DNA of 64,000 bases, taken from NCBI GenBank assembly GCA_035048485.1, contig CM068580.1, forward strand, positions 39,359,585 to 39,423,584. Direction: 5' to 3'. Of this stretch, positions 36,060 through 47,900 are shown one piece after another; the first letter of the stretch is position 1, and each line of letters opens with the position of its first letter. Source of the stretch: Pteria penguin (lineage: Eukaryota > Mollusca > Bivalvia > Pterioida > Pteriidae). The translations under genes were made by a program, and so were the position numbers. The notes below the pieces were generated by a model. The model was given only the letters and a program-made list of their open reading frames with translations. It did not search any database and was not told the origin of the DNA.

Positions 36060-36530
36060 ATTTTTAGATACCATTTGATGGGAGTCTAGTCTAGAAATAT
36101 CTGTAATTACCCAAATAAGGGAAATTTACTGCAGAAAATCTAAAATCTTCATGTTTATCATAAATATTGCTATGAATTTTATTGTTAATTGTCTTAATGT
36201 ATAAGTCCAAGAAAGGTGTTTCTGTATCACAAATGTTGTCTTTGTTTAACTGAAGTTCAGGTGGGTATATGTTAACTATATATCTTTCAAAATCAGGGTT
36301 GTCAATAACTAAGATGTCGTTAAGATACATGTACATGTAACTAGAGGTATCATCCAACATCTCAATAAAGATGAATCGTTTAGATTTTTGAAAAGAATAC
36401 ATAAACACCCCACATAACAATATAGAAACAAATCTGCTATAAGAGGTGCACAGTTAGTACCCATAGAAATCCGAACTATCTGCTGATCTTGCCATTAAAT
36501 TCAAGTAGCAGATATGGTAGGTTTGTCCAT
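36060..36530 (-). pseudogene. reverse-transcriptase fragment in copy A
   Basis: The minus strand reads IEMLDDTSSYMYMYLNDILV, then IDNPDFERYIVNIYPPELQL and NIYDKHEDFRFSAVNFPYL. The catalytic YxDD has become YLND. Upstream (toward 36530), a region with stops and frame changes corresponds to the PMGTNC segment kept in copy B. The family, with PMGTNC...LADLFLY, YxDDILVI and YDK-x-DDF-x-F-x-VNFP, is common in invertebrate genomes. I suspect a Penelope-like or related non-LTR reverse transcriptase, but am not sure. Inactive. Confidence 0.78.
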
Positions 36531-36729
36531 GACTGAACTGATGAAGAAGAAACGATCATAATAACATAACATGTTGTGTTATGTATAATTCTGGCGAAGG
36601 AAGCTCGCCAGGAAAAACTGAGTTTTAACGCCTAATTTTTTTCCAAAATATGATTGTAGATTACTCTTATGTATTGGAGACAGATTTTTTTTTCACTGTG
36701 TGACTGAGCAATATCAAATGGACGATGCC

Positions 36730-37020
36730 TAAGTGTCGGACCTGAAGCACTGAACTCGGATCTGAACTTGTATAGTCTTAAGTGTCGGACCTCAAACATA
36801 GAACTCGGATCTGAAATGATTTAGTCCAAAGTGTCAGACCTCAAACATAGAACTCGGATCTGAAATAATATAGTCTAAAGTGTCGGACCTCAAACACTGA
36901 ACTCGGATCTGAGATGATAGAGTCCAAAGTGTTAGACCTCAAACACTGAACTCGGATCTGAAATGATATAGTCCAAAGTGTCGGACCTTATGCAGAGAAC
37001 TCAAGTCTGAACTAATAGTA
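36730..37020. repeat. 49-bp minisatellite, right part (about 6 copies)
   Basis: Same unit as 33712-34047 (GTGTCGGACCTCAAACATAG...), in phase with it after removal of the inserted element. Confidence 0.9.
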
Positions 37021-37600
37021 TTGAGAGAATAGACGGTGATTAGAAAAAATGGAAACTTCTTATTACATGTACTTTCTTTTTTTTTTTTTTTTTTTGCTTT
37101 GTCATCCACATCCACATCCAAACTTAAAATTCTTCCATTCCAAATAATGCAATTAGTGTCTCAGACATTTTTTTTCTGATTATATTTAGATGATTTGCTA
37201 TAGGCCCTTTTTTAAATTTGGAGACATTACAGTATTGATATAAATAAGTGAATTTAAGAAATTAAAAGGGAAGTGTTCATAATAATAAAAGTTTGCAAAG
37301 GCGACAAAAGAGTAGTACATACATGTACATGTATATAATAAAGCTACAATGCCCGATATCGACGAAGACCATCCTCTGTTTTATGGAGGGAAGCTAAACA
37401 GGGTTCCTAATTAATAGCCAGGGAAATCGAATATTAATATCCTATCTCCTTTGATAAATTATGGTTACATCCCTCACATTTAGAGTACAAAAAGATTTGA
37501 GTGTCTGGGATTTTTTCAGCCGGTTTATTGAAAAAAAAAATAAAACAAAAAGGGTAAAAGGTAAGACGATTATTCGAAATAAAATCTCGTAAAAGCTATA

Positions 37601-37692
37601 GTACTGTCTTTTTCTAACTTTAAATTTATGTTATTTAAAGTGAACACATGACTATTAAATAACAAAAATTTAAAGTTAAAAAAAGACAGTAC
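37601..37692. mobile_element. palindromic MITE, about 37-bp arms
   Basis: GTACTGTCTTTTTCTAACTT...TTATTTA pairs with TAAATAAC...AAAGACAGTAC (37656-37692), with a loop of about 18 bases. Confidence 0.8.
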
Positions 37693-37779
37693 CGAACTTC
37701 CACGTTATTTCTTTGAAAGGTCTTTCAAAAGAGTAAACCAAATGTTTTATGTATTTAGAGACCATTCTTTGAAGATTTT

Positions 37780-38000
37780 TTTTCACATTCTACTTTGAAA
37801 AATGAGAAGAAATTTTGGCAATCTGAACTAATTCTAAGGTATAGATATCATAAGATGGATGTTTAATGATATTTCCATCTAACCACGGAAAGTTGACTGA
37901 TTTGAATTCTGCGACGTCCACTTTATCGTAGATGTCATTACTGATAAAGCTTATAACAGATTTTTTCTCATGAGATACCTATTCATTAAACCCAATACCG
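37780..38000 (-). pseudogene. third reverse-transcriptase fragment, distinct copy
   Basis: The minus strand reads NDIYDKVDVAEFKSVNFPWL, then DGNIIKHPSYDIYTLELVQI and AKISSHFSK. It aligns with the YDK-x-DDF...VNFPWLDG-x3-x-PSYGVYISQL-x-RFA part of the same family. It is not flanked by the TIRs of copies A and B. The stretch to about 38170, with GTCTTTCGGATGATATTAAA, probably belongs to the same remnant. Confidence 0.65.
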
Positions 38001-38394
38001 AAACATTGTCATGTGATACAGTACGACTTCTTTGTTGTCAGACAAGTAATATTTTCATCATTTGTCTTCACCTTCATCTACGATATAGGACTGATTACCT
38101 TATAATACTCTGATTGTGTCGAAGTTATGAGTCTTTCGGATGATATTAAATAAACGGTTTCAACCTGCAAACAAATACTGGCAAGCTTAAAATCTTGAAG
38201 TCAGTGTTTGACACTTTGCTTTAACCTACAGCAAGTTAAGTATACAAAACCAACAGACAGGCCCAAACAAATAAACTAACAAAATGAATTCCTCACTTCC
38301 CCCAATCTCATTCTCTCTCTCCGTTCTTGTTTTTGGGTGTCTTTTTTATACATATGTGGTATTTTTAGTTTACCCCAAGTGGTGCGATAGGGGT

Positions 38395-38605
38395 ACATTG
38401 GCGGATTTAGAGGCTGGGCTGCAGGGGTTGCAACCCCCCTTTGGTCGGAAAACTTACCAGAAATAGGTCATTTTCGGCCATTTCAGGACTGCAACCCCTG
38501 TTCCGAACCGAATAGTGCAAATCATTAGTCATGGGAGGCTGCAACAACCCACCCACCTCCGCCCCCTTTCAAAAATTTCTAGATTCACCTTTGGGATAGA
38601 TTTCA
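38395..38605. mobile_element. short element with GGCGGATTTAGAGG end
   Basis: TTGGCGGATTTAGAGGCTGG at the left and TTTCTAGATTCACCTTTGGG at the right are weak inverted ends. Inside are two GCAACCCC motifs and GGCCATTTCAGGACTGCAAC. It is related in design to the CAGTGGCGGATCC family. Confidence 0.45.
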
Positions 38606-38916
38606 AACCACTGTAATATAAGGGCATGATGGGGTCCCTAGATACAGATCTGGATGACACCTTGGAGCCCTCTGATATATCGGTTACGTATTGTGTATGT
38701 GCACAGCAGATTAACTCAGACGACGTGAGATCAGAGACAGAGATGATACGATCTTCGGGGTACCTGCTCGGTCATGTGTTTCCAGTATTCCATATCGCAC
38801 CTAGTGTATTATTTTCTCCTTTTGTACATATACTGGTTGACATAAGTGTACCTTGACCCACTTGCTGATTTTACACATTTAAGTCTCTACGTGTGTTGGC
38901 GTTGTAGAGTCGTAGA

Positions 38917-41900
38917 ATGTCTGGACTACGTCTAACCGTTGTTCTCACGTTAATATGTGTAATATATGGGAACAATAACACTAAAGAAATATGCAAAGGT
39001 AAGTCAATGTCTATAAAGAATGTACTTTAGGGATTGTAATTTACCTATCACTTCCGCTTTCGGTATGATACCATAAAAAGTTGTGCAGTAGTACGTAACT
39101 GTTCTGTACATTATGAAAGTTGCAGCTGTATACTTGTCTAGCTTCAATTTTTCGCCACACCAAACGTTATTTGTTATCGGCTATTCCAACCAAACAAAAT
39201 AAATAGCCGATAACAAATAACGTTTGGTGTGGCGAAAAATAGAAGCTACTGTATGTCCTCTGCGATTGAGAAAATTGAAATGATTGAGGAGGAAAAATCC
39301 GACAACCCCCTCCCCTCCCCAAAGTGACACTAAAAATTCATAAAGAATATACATATACAAGAAAATTTTATTTCATATTAATGTTTCATCTTTAAGAATT
39401 AAAGTACGTACTGTATAAGTCAGATTTGATAGGAGCCTACCCAGAGGTCCTATGATGTAGACGCACTTTCAAAATTGGGGTTTGCGAGGTCGCCATCAAG
39501 CCCCAATTGCCCTAGGGCAAAACTTTAGTGGGTGCCCAGGGGCGAGACCCGCCAATGCTCCATTAATACTGTAAACCCTTAGATGTTATTCTAAAGTGTA
39601 ATTTTGTAAAAATTCATTGAAATTTGATAATTGTCGTTCTTCCACTAATCTCTCTCTCTCTCTGAAAAAAGGTACTGGCAGAAGAAGAACTGCGTACGTG
39701 CGAGCGTTTGTTTGCACACGCATGTTAAACAGACAGTCCTAAGATACTTGAAAAGAGAGTGCCCAAGTTACGTAACCGCCGCTTCTGCACGATAAAGCTT
39801 GCTAAAAGTTTGTCCCAAATTTTACACCACTTCGGGAGTTGATTCTCGTTACTCTTTACTTAATTATCAGATTTTGACAATACATGTAGTTTGCCTGCAC
39901 TCCGTAAAGATTAACGGTAATCTAATCTTTGTCGCTACTCCAGGTAGCTATTTGTATTTCCACTCTGCAATGGTAGATCCAGGATGTTAAAAGGGAGTCG
40001 AAATGAAAAAGGTAGATGAAATGATATACTTTGTATAGAATTATAAAATAACATTTTTGTCAAAAGGGGAAACAAGCGGTTGCCATCACACCCTGGTCCA
40101 CCTCTTAACCCGCCATTGCCCTGGATGGCATGTTTTTCTTAAACATTTATAACCTTCGCTGCGAGAATCTCGATTTGAATGTGCTGGAGCTTGCATTTAC
40201 CACTACTCTGATAAACAAATCCAAACTTCTTTTTCACTTCGAGCTTGAACATACTTCTGCCCTGGGATACTTATTCCATATTTGGATCTGACCAGAGTTT
40301 TACCTTCCTCTACATCGTCATCGGGGGTCCATTTCTCCGTTCCACGTCGACAAGGGATCTAACCTTCCTCTACATTGGGGGTCCATTTCTCCTTTCCATG
40401 CTGACCAGGAATCTTACCTACCTGTACATTGGGGGTGCATTTCTCCTTTCCGTGTTTACCAAGAATCGTACCTACCTGTACATTGGGGTCCATTTCTCCT
40501 TTCCATGTTGACCAGGGATCTTACCTACCTCTACATAGGGGGTCCATTTCTCCCTTCCGTGTTTACCAAGAATCGTACCTACCTCTGCCTTGGGGATCCA
40601 TTTCTCCTTTCCATGTTGACCAAAGATCTTACCTTCCTCTACATAGGGGTCCATTTCTCCTTTCCGTGTTTACCAAGAATCGTACCTACCTCTTCATTGG
40701 GAGTCCATTATTTCTCCTATCCATGTTGACCAGGGATCTTACCTACCTCTACACGGGGGGTCCATTATTTCTCCTATCCATGTTGACCAGGGATCTTACC
40801 TACCTCTACACGGGGGGTCCATTATTTCTCCTATCCATGTTGACCAAGACTCTTACCTTCCTCTACAGTGGGGGTCCATTTCTCTTTTCTGAGTTGACCA
40901 GGGATCTTACCTACCTCTACATAGGGTGTCCATTATTTCTCCTTTCCATGTTGACCAAGGCTGTTATCAACCTCTATACTGGGCATCCATTTCTCCTCTC
41001 TGAGTTGACCAGGGATCTTACCTACCTCTATGTTGGGGGTCCATTTCTCGTTTTCATGTTGACCAAGGATCTTGCCTACCTCTACATTAGAGGTTAGTCT
41101 CTCCTTCCTGTGTTGAGCTGACGTACCTAAGTCGAACCTAATCGAGTTTGATTCGTGACCGAATGGTTCCTATAAATGGTTCATCAGAGATTGTAAAAAC
41201 CTAGACCTCATTTCACGACAGATGTTGGCAAATAAAAAATTAGGTTTGTCCGTTTTCGTAGGTCTAAACTTCTGTCCAGTGCATTATGCAGATGTCGTCA
41301 CCAATGTAATATGCCTTTGGCCTGAAGTAAAACAAGAAATAAACAAGCAAATTATGATAATTGATTACCTCAGTGGTGTCACCCTTACTTAATGAAATAC
41401 CATTGGTATTGGCTTCATCCATTGCCTATCGCAAAATGTATGCCATTTTATTGGGTTAGATCAGAAAATGTTGCATAAAAATGCATGTGGATGTAACTAC
41501 ATGCATATTTGGAGTATACAAGAGAAATATGACAGAACTGAAATCAGTTTTTAATGTACCCCTTCATGTATAACGACTGCACTCGATCCCACGCATTCTT
41601 GTGGTACTGAAGGCCAATAGAGCGCCTTCCTGTCCCGAGAACTATACCTCATTACCGGAGTCCATTTGAGATTTAATTAGCAATCCAATAAGGCGTCGTT
41701 ATCACCGACGTTAAATTAATTAAGGGTGAAAGACTCAAAGCTGAGTTAAAATTAAAAACATACTACTTGAATCCTATCAATGGTTGAGTGTCTTGACACT
41801 TGACCTATATGGCATCAGTCAAAGGTTATTAGGTAAAATATCACAAAAGCATTTTGCGATTATTCTAAAACAATTCATGTTATCACTGTAACTTTAATGG

Positions 41901-44900
41901 GTTTGTTTGTGTTGCATATTGTCTCTTTCACTTTAAATCCTTCTTTTCACATTCTTTCTATTCAAAATACGAAACTTCCTAAACGACTTTTCTATCTCCA
42001 ATCTTCTCACGTCTGATTGGTTGACTGGTGTTTTACGTCGCTTTCAACAATATTTCAGTTATATCGCGACCTGGAAGTAGGAGGTAACCAACTTCTTATA
42101 CATAGTGTCGCAACCCGGGAATCGAACCCGGATCGTCGGCGCCGCAAGAGTAGCGACTAACCACTACACTAAGCCTGTCCCTTTCTCACGTGCACGTCAG
42201 TACAATGCTCAAGGTCAACGTAAATAATGGGTGTCGACGTTTACATGAAGTATTAGCGCGTACACAATAATGGTCTGGGCTTGTGCACCTGTTCCTATGT
42301 ACACAATTGCATGATAACCTTTTATATTGTCACGCTGCTAGTAAAATTAAACGAATGCTGTCATTCACCGTCTGCAAGTATTTGATTCACTGTCTGCAAG
42401 TATCTGATATAAGAACTATACTACAACCACTGGTATAGTGCTTGTAAACTCCTATTATTTGTTATTCCATTTTAAAACAGCATTAAATATATCACTTTGA
42501 CATAAGTAATATAACCTAAATATAATTCTATCATGATGTTTGTTGAAACATACAGAGATGTAGAGGAATTACTAAAGATATTTTGATAATAGAACGTTTG
42601 AGTTCCTATTAGTACACTTGTCCAAGCAAGAGCTAAAGATGTCAGCCCCGTCGACTGACGTACATCCGCGGCTTAAGTAACGTGTCCATGAAAAGTGGAA
42701 TCTGCTCCACTTCAGAACACGCTAGCTAAATCTTCGATTTTGTATTGTCTTGTCTGTTCAATAATAAACGAATGCAATATACACATTTAACGGATACAAG
42801 ATAAACTTTCTATACGCCATATTGCATTTACAGGTGAAGCCTTCCTGTTGCCAAGAGATGCGATGGGAGTCTGTTACAGAATATTCCATTCTGTTGGAAG
42901 TTGGCATAGCGCAAACTCCAAATGTAGTATGTCTTCCGGAAGACTTCTCCGTGTGGACGAAAGGCATGGTCTATTGAGGAGCATTTCTACCAACCAGAGT
43001 CTCTCTGGATTATACTGGATAGAGAAAGGAGACGGATTTTTTCTTGGTGATCGTCGTACAATATGTAAGGAAAATGATAACTTTTAGCATATCTTTACAT
43101 TATGATCATACCTATTCCAATTCAAATGTGGAACTCCTAAGAATTAAGCGAGAAGTGTTGGAGTTAAATATTGCTTTTCTCCTGTTTCAATGAATTGTGG
43201 CCTGGACTGACTAAATGAATTACTGCCATGATAACAATACATTATCAAACGTTGTATCAACAAATATTCAACCCTTAACTTATTATTATTATTATTATTA
43301 TTATTATTCGTTTATACATTTATTATTTTTCATTTATTTATTTATTATTATAATTTTTTTTATGACGTCTCTTCATTTTGGTCATCCACTGATGATGCCA
43401 CTAGCAAACAGGAGACATTTACTCCTCCTTGATGCCTAATGTAATATTGAATTTCTCTATCCATGATACGCTATTGTGAGTGTCACTGTTATAGAACATA
43501 TATAACGTGGGTATAAAAGTTTCACTGAAAAAAGTAGCACAATTCTATGTTTTCTCAAATTGTTCTGAACTTGAATTATCGTAAAGAAAAACCATAATAT
43601 ATACATATATATTATATATATATTATGCTATTATACAGGGCGTTCGAATCTAGATCCCTTGAATTGCGTTATTCTCAGTTTCCACTTTGATAGTGATAGC
43701 AACAATACCAAGGTGGATGTCATCATACCCACATCCACTTCTAGTTGTGATCAAACAAGAGAGATGACAGGTTTTGTTTGTGCTTATGGTAAGTATGCAT
43801 ATACCAAGTAATATATTTATTGTGTTATAAATCATTAGATCGATCAGTATTTGTAAAAATAAAATTTCATAAATATATAATTGCTGAAGTTCGTTGCATC
43901 GTCACTGTAAACTATATCATCTTGTCATTTCTTCTCCGAAACCATCGATTGGATAGGATGTATTTTGGTGCAGACAAAGTTGTTACCTATAATTGTTATT
44001 TTTATCTCTAAAGATTGGTTCATGGATACCAGTAAATGCAGATATTATTGGGAAAACCATCTGAATATGTTCAATAGGAATGTGTCAAGTCTGGTCACCG
44101 TGAACGTCTCGCCTATATACCACTACTTCATGGTCAAGGTCACAGTTAACTTGTGATGCCAGAATAGTATCTGGTCCAAAGAACCACAACTGTAACATCG
44201 ATCTGCTTCATACTTCACACATTTGTTACCCATCGTACCAATCGCACTATCTCAGGCCTTTCCGTTGTATACTAGAAAAAGCAACCTTGAATGCATTATG
44301 GTGAATAAAACATGACGGCATCCACGATGAAACATGTAAATGCAGAAAACTACTTACTCGTGTTGTTAGTAACTGTAAACTTCTATCTGCTTCTTATTTA
44401 GATCTTTAGACAACTGAATTCTATCAAAGGAATATTGAATACAATAATCGAAATCCACCATCTAGATGTCAAACTTTTTAATTTCCGGTGTTTCGTAATA
44501 CATTTGAGGTTGTTTTCCGAGCTTGTCGGAAAGGCCAGAGAAGGTGGGATTGCCCATCGTAGAAGGATATGCCTTGACCTTGACCAAAGATCACACCACC
44601 GAGGTCGGAGTCATAGTAAGGATATCACTATATTTGGTGACTCAACATTTGTTGCCGGGAAGGGGGGTGGGGGGTTCATACTTAACACAATTGTTACTAT
44701 GTGTCATGACCTTGACTCAAAGTCACAGCGCCAAGGTCAGAGTCACAGTGAGTATATTGTGTGAGTATATGAATATACTTTGTGTCTTAAACCCTTTGTT
44801 GTTTCGACGGGGTTTGGGGATTTGTCTGGTTTTAAGTGTTTTAGTTTCTAATGCATGGTAAGGTACGCCGATTTGTTTCAGATTTCGTTTTGCTTGAGAA

Positions 44901-47900
44901 AATTTGTCAAAAAAAACATAATTATATGTAAACAGATGAAAGTGCAGTGTGTCTTCTGTCTTGAAAGGTCTGACTGATTTTTTTTTTTCAATTCAGATAT
45001 ACCCTTACCTATTTCACGTGAACGGGAGACAAAAAACGAACCACAATTTTCCGTGCCTTTGTGGGGTTTTATAGCGGTTTCTGCCCTGGCTTTCATCCTG
45101 GTAATCATATTAAGCGCCTGTCTCATTCACAGTCGATGTACAAGGTACGGTCATTTAAAGCATGTGTATCAGTATGCACTAATATATGTACCATTATAAT
45201 GTATGACATATATTTTTGTGTTTCTTGTTTAACCTTTGCCTAAATGGTGACGGCATTTGCCTGTTTGTTGCACAGGAATTTCGACTTCTTCAACGGACCC
45301 ACCCATTGAGTGATGCATCTTTTACGTATTGTAGGGGGCAGACTTGGTGTAGTGGTTAAGTGCTTGGCTTGCGGCGCCGACGATCCGGGTTCGATTCCCG
45401 GATTGCGCCACTATGTTTAAGAGGTTGGCTACCTCGTACTTCCATGTCGCGATATAACTGAAATAGTGTTGAAAGCGACGTAAAACACCAATCAACCAAC
45501 CAACTTACGTATTTACCACGTCTACTGTGACATGGGGTCTCGATTATTATTATCTCATTCGAAATGCAAACACCTGCGAGCTGCCGGTTGGACTCTAATC
45601 GGAACCCCTCGGTTACAAGCCAAGCGCCTTGCCGACTGAGATGCTCCGACCCATCATTGCAATATTCACGTGCATTATTATGCATTTGCATCATCATGCG
45701 ACCTGTACAACACACTACATATGTATTGTTACAAAAATTTAGTGATCTACGTGTGCTATCAAAAACATCTGTATTACTGAAAATCATTTGATTTTTTGCG
45801 ACTTTATTTTGGCCATTATTTCACTTGGTTACATCCGGCGAATTTCATTTTGGCAAGAATCAAATTGCATGCTGTAATTTTAAGGTAATTTCATGGAAAG
45901 CGAGAATGTTTGTTGGCATGAAATCATACATGCAAAATAACGCGAAAATAAAATTGTTGCGAGTAAAAAGTGTTGGACAGTGATAACTAGACTGTTGGAC
46001 ATGTACAGTTCATTATTGCCCTATAGCAAACCCATGTATATTATTCCCATACGGCATACCGTTATATACTATAATCTCAAATGTCTTCTGCGTATGTACT
46101 TTTACTACAAGAAAGATTAGGAAATTTCAGCAAGACCACCCTGTACATGTGTACCATTGCAATATACAAGTGTTGTACATGTATAACAATATACATGTTT
46201 ACTTTGTATGCTTGTCACACTAAAATTATTTCAACAAAATAATAGAGGTCATATATTTTATTAATATTGCAATATTCGTGATGCCTATCTCCTGTTATAA
46301 GATTTTTTCATTGGCATTAACCTAGTGACCTTGACCTTTCAGTTTTAACATACTTCAGGATATTCTTCGTTCTAGGGCATCAGTGTTTCACAAAGACATC
46401 TTGTTAATATCTATGCTTATTATGAGTAGGTCACCGGTGGCGAAAGAACTGTACTACGATAAGACTGCTCCCAAGGGACCGGACATGTATGACGCACCAT
46501 TAGTTTCGTCCAAATTGTCTCTGAAGTATGACACGCCTGTTGAATATAAAGATATCATAGAACAAGAGTCGCTTCTCGAGGAACAGACGACCACAAAAGT
46601 ACATAGACTGTCTGCGATCGATTCCTTTCGCACAGCTTTTAAATCCATTAAAACTCGCAAGAAAAACAAAAAACGCACAGAGTGTGATAAAGAGGAGATA
46701 GAAATAAAGAAAGAAGAAGAGGAAAGTATAGGCAAACTTAATAAGCCAACAGTGAACGAAGAAAGAAAAGACAAAACACCTTCCACTTCGAAAGTCGTTG
46801 ATTTAGCTGTTATAGAGAAGGGTAAAGTAGAAAAATTTGCCTCGTTATTTGAAGGTCCTAAACTCGCAAAGGAAAATGATAAAACCAAAGAAAGAGATGA
46901 AGGAATTCCTCAAGATGCAACGAAAGACGAGAAAGTGTCGCCTTCTGTTAAACAAAAACCGGTCACCTCGCCCAAACTAGTAAAGCAAGGAAACATAGCA
47001 AAGAAACCTACGTCGTCGACGGAAAAAATAAATTTAGACGTGAAAAAGTCTGATTCACCCAAAATACTCAAAGGCAAGAAAAAGACCGACAAAGAATCAC
47101 ATTTGTATAAAAACGAAATGGATCTGAAACAGAAACGCAAGATAGAAGAGGAGTTAAAAATGGTTCAAGCCGAGAAAGAAATCGAGCTACAACGAAAGTT
47201 GTCGAAAACCGCAGAAGGTAGGTGACTGACGTCATACTAACAATAGGACTGCCACGTGATACATGCACTAGTACAACTCCTGTCTCCCCTCCCATCCTCC
47301 CCGATAAACAAAACATACACCCCCTTTTTGTTTTTTGTTTGTTGTGTTTCTGTTCATTTCTGTCCAACTACAGCCATCATAGCAGTTCAATGGGCTCTAG
47401 CCGCAAGCCGTAGCCCTGTTTGTTGATAGGGCCACACTTCCTTACGTAACGTAAACTTGCAATTTTGATTTTTCAAATGTATGTAGAGCCTTCAGACGGC
47501 AGATCGTTTGCTTAATTTTTACACATGTTTGACGTTGCTCTACTTAATACCGAAATGTGTAGAATCGTGTCGATCAATCTGATTATTAAAATTACAAATT
47601 TATTCAGCATCAGGATTCGTGGCCCAATCATTAAATAGGGTCACGACTTGCGGCTAAATAATCATTTGTTAATAACATTGGATGAAGTTTGATATCATCT
47701 TGGAGATACATTTTCTCATTTTTGCATATCTCGGAAGGGTGGTTGTTTGTAGATTTTGTAATTAATTGAATGAGGGTGTCTTTGTGGTCTGTGTATCTGA
47801 CAAAACTTTCAACTTTGTCCGCAATTGTCGAAATGATAATGAATTTCTTAGAGAATGCGGTTTTAATATAATACATTCATATGCAAACTCCCTTTTTCAA

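Larger units (their letters stand above)
34048..36729 (-). mobile_element. 2.7-kb TIR element carrying a reverse-transcriptase fragment, copy A
   Basis: The left end is GGCACCGTACATTTGATAAT, and the right end reads ATCAAATGGACGATGCC, its inverted counterpart. The flank TAA is present on both sides (34045-34047 and 36730-36732), inside an otherwise continuous 49-bp minisatellite. The inside contains, on the minus strand, part of a reverse transcriptase (about 36060-36530) and its downstream region, then a long non-coding part shared with copy B at 53170-55207. A 250-bp tandem duplication (35310-35560/35565-35810) and a T/G-rich run (35855-36010) are peculiar to this copy. The TIR and TWA target resemble PIF/Harbinger elements; the class is inference. 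Confidence 0.72.

Noticed and set aside
35837..36089. Phe/Gly-rich and Lys/Gln-rich frames
   Set aside because: Low-complexity T/G run read on both strands.
40429..41097. 222-codon hydrophobic frame
   Set aside because: It lies wholly within the 54-bp minisatellite, with frame changes between sub-blocks, and inside an intron of a supported gene.
46454..47367. Minus-strand Ser/Phe-rich frames
   Set aside because: Shadows of the Lys/Glu-rich tail exon of the lectin-like gene.
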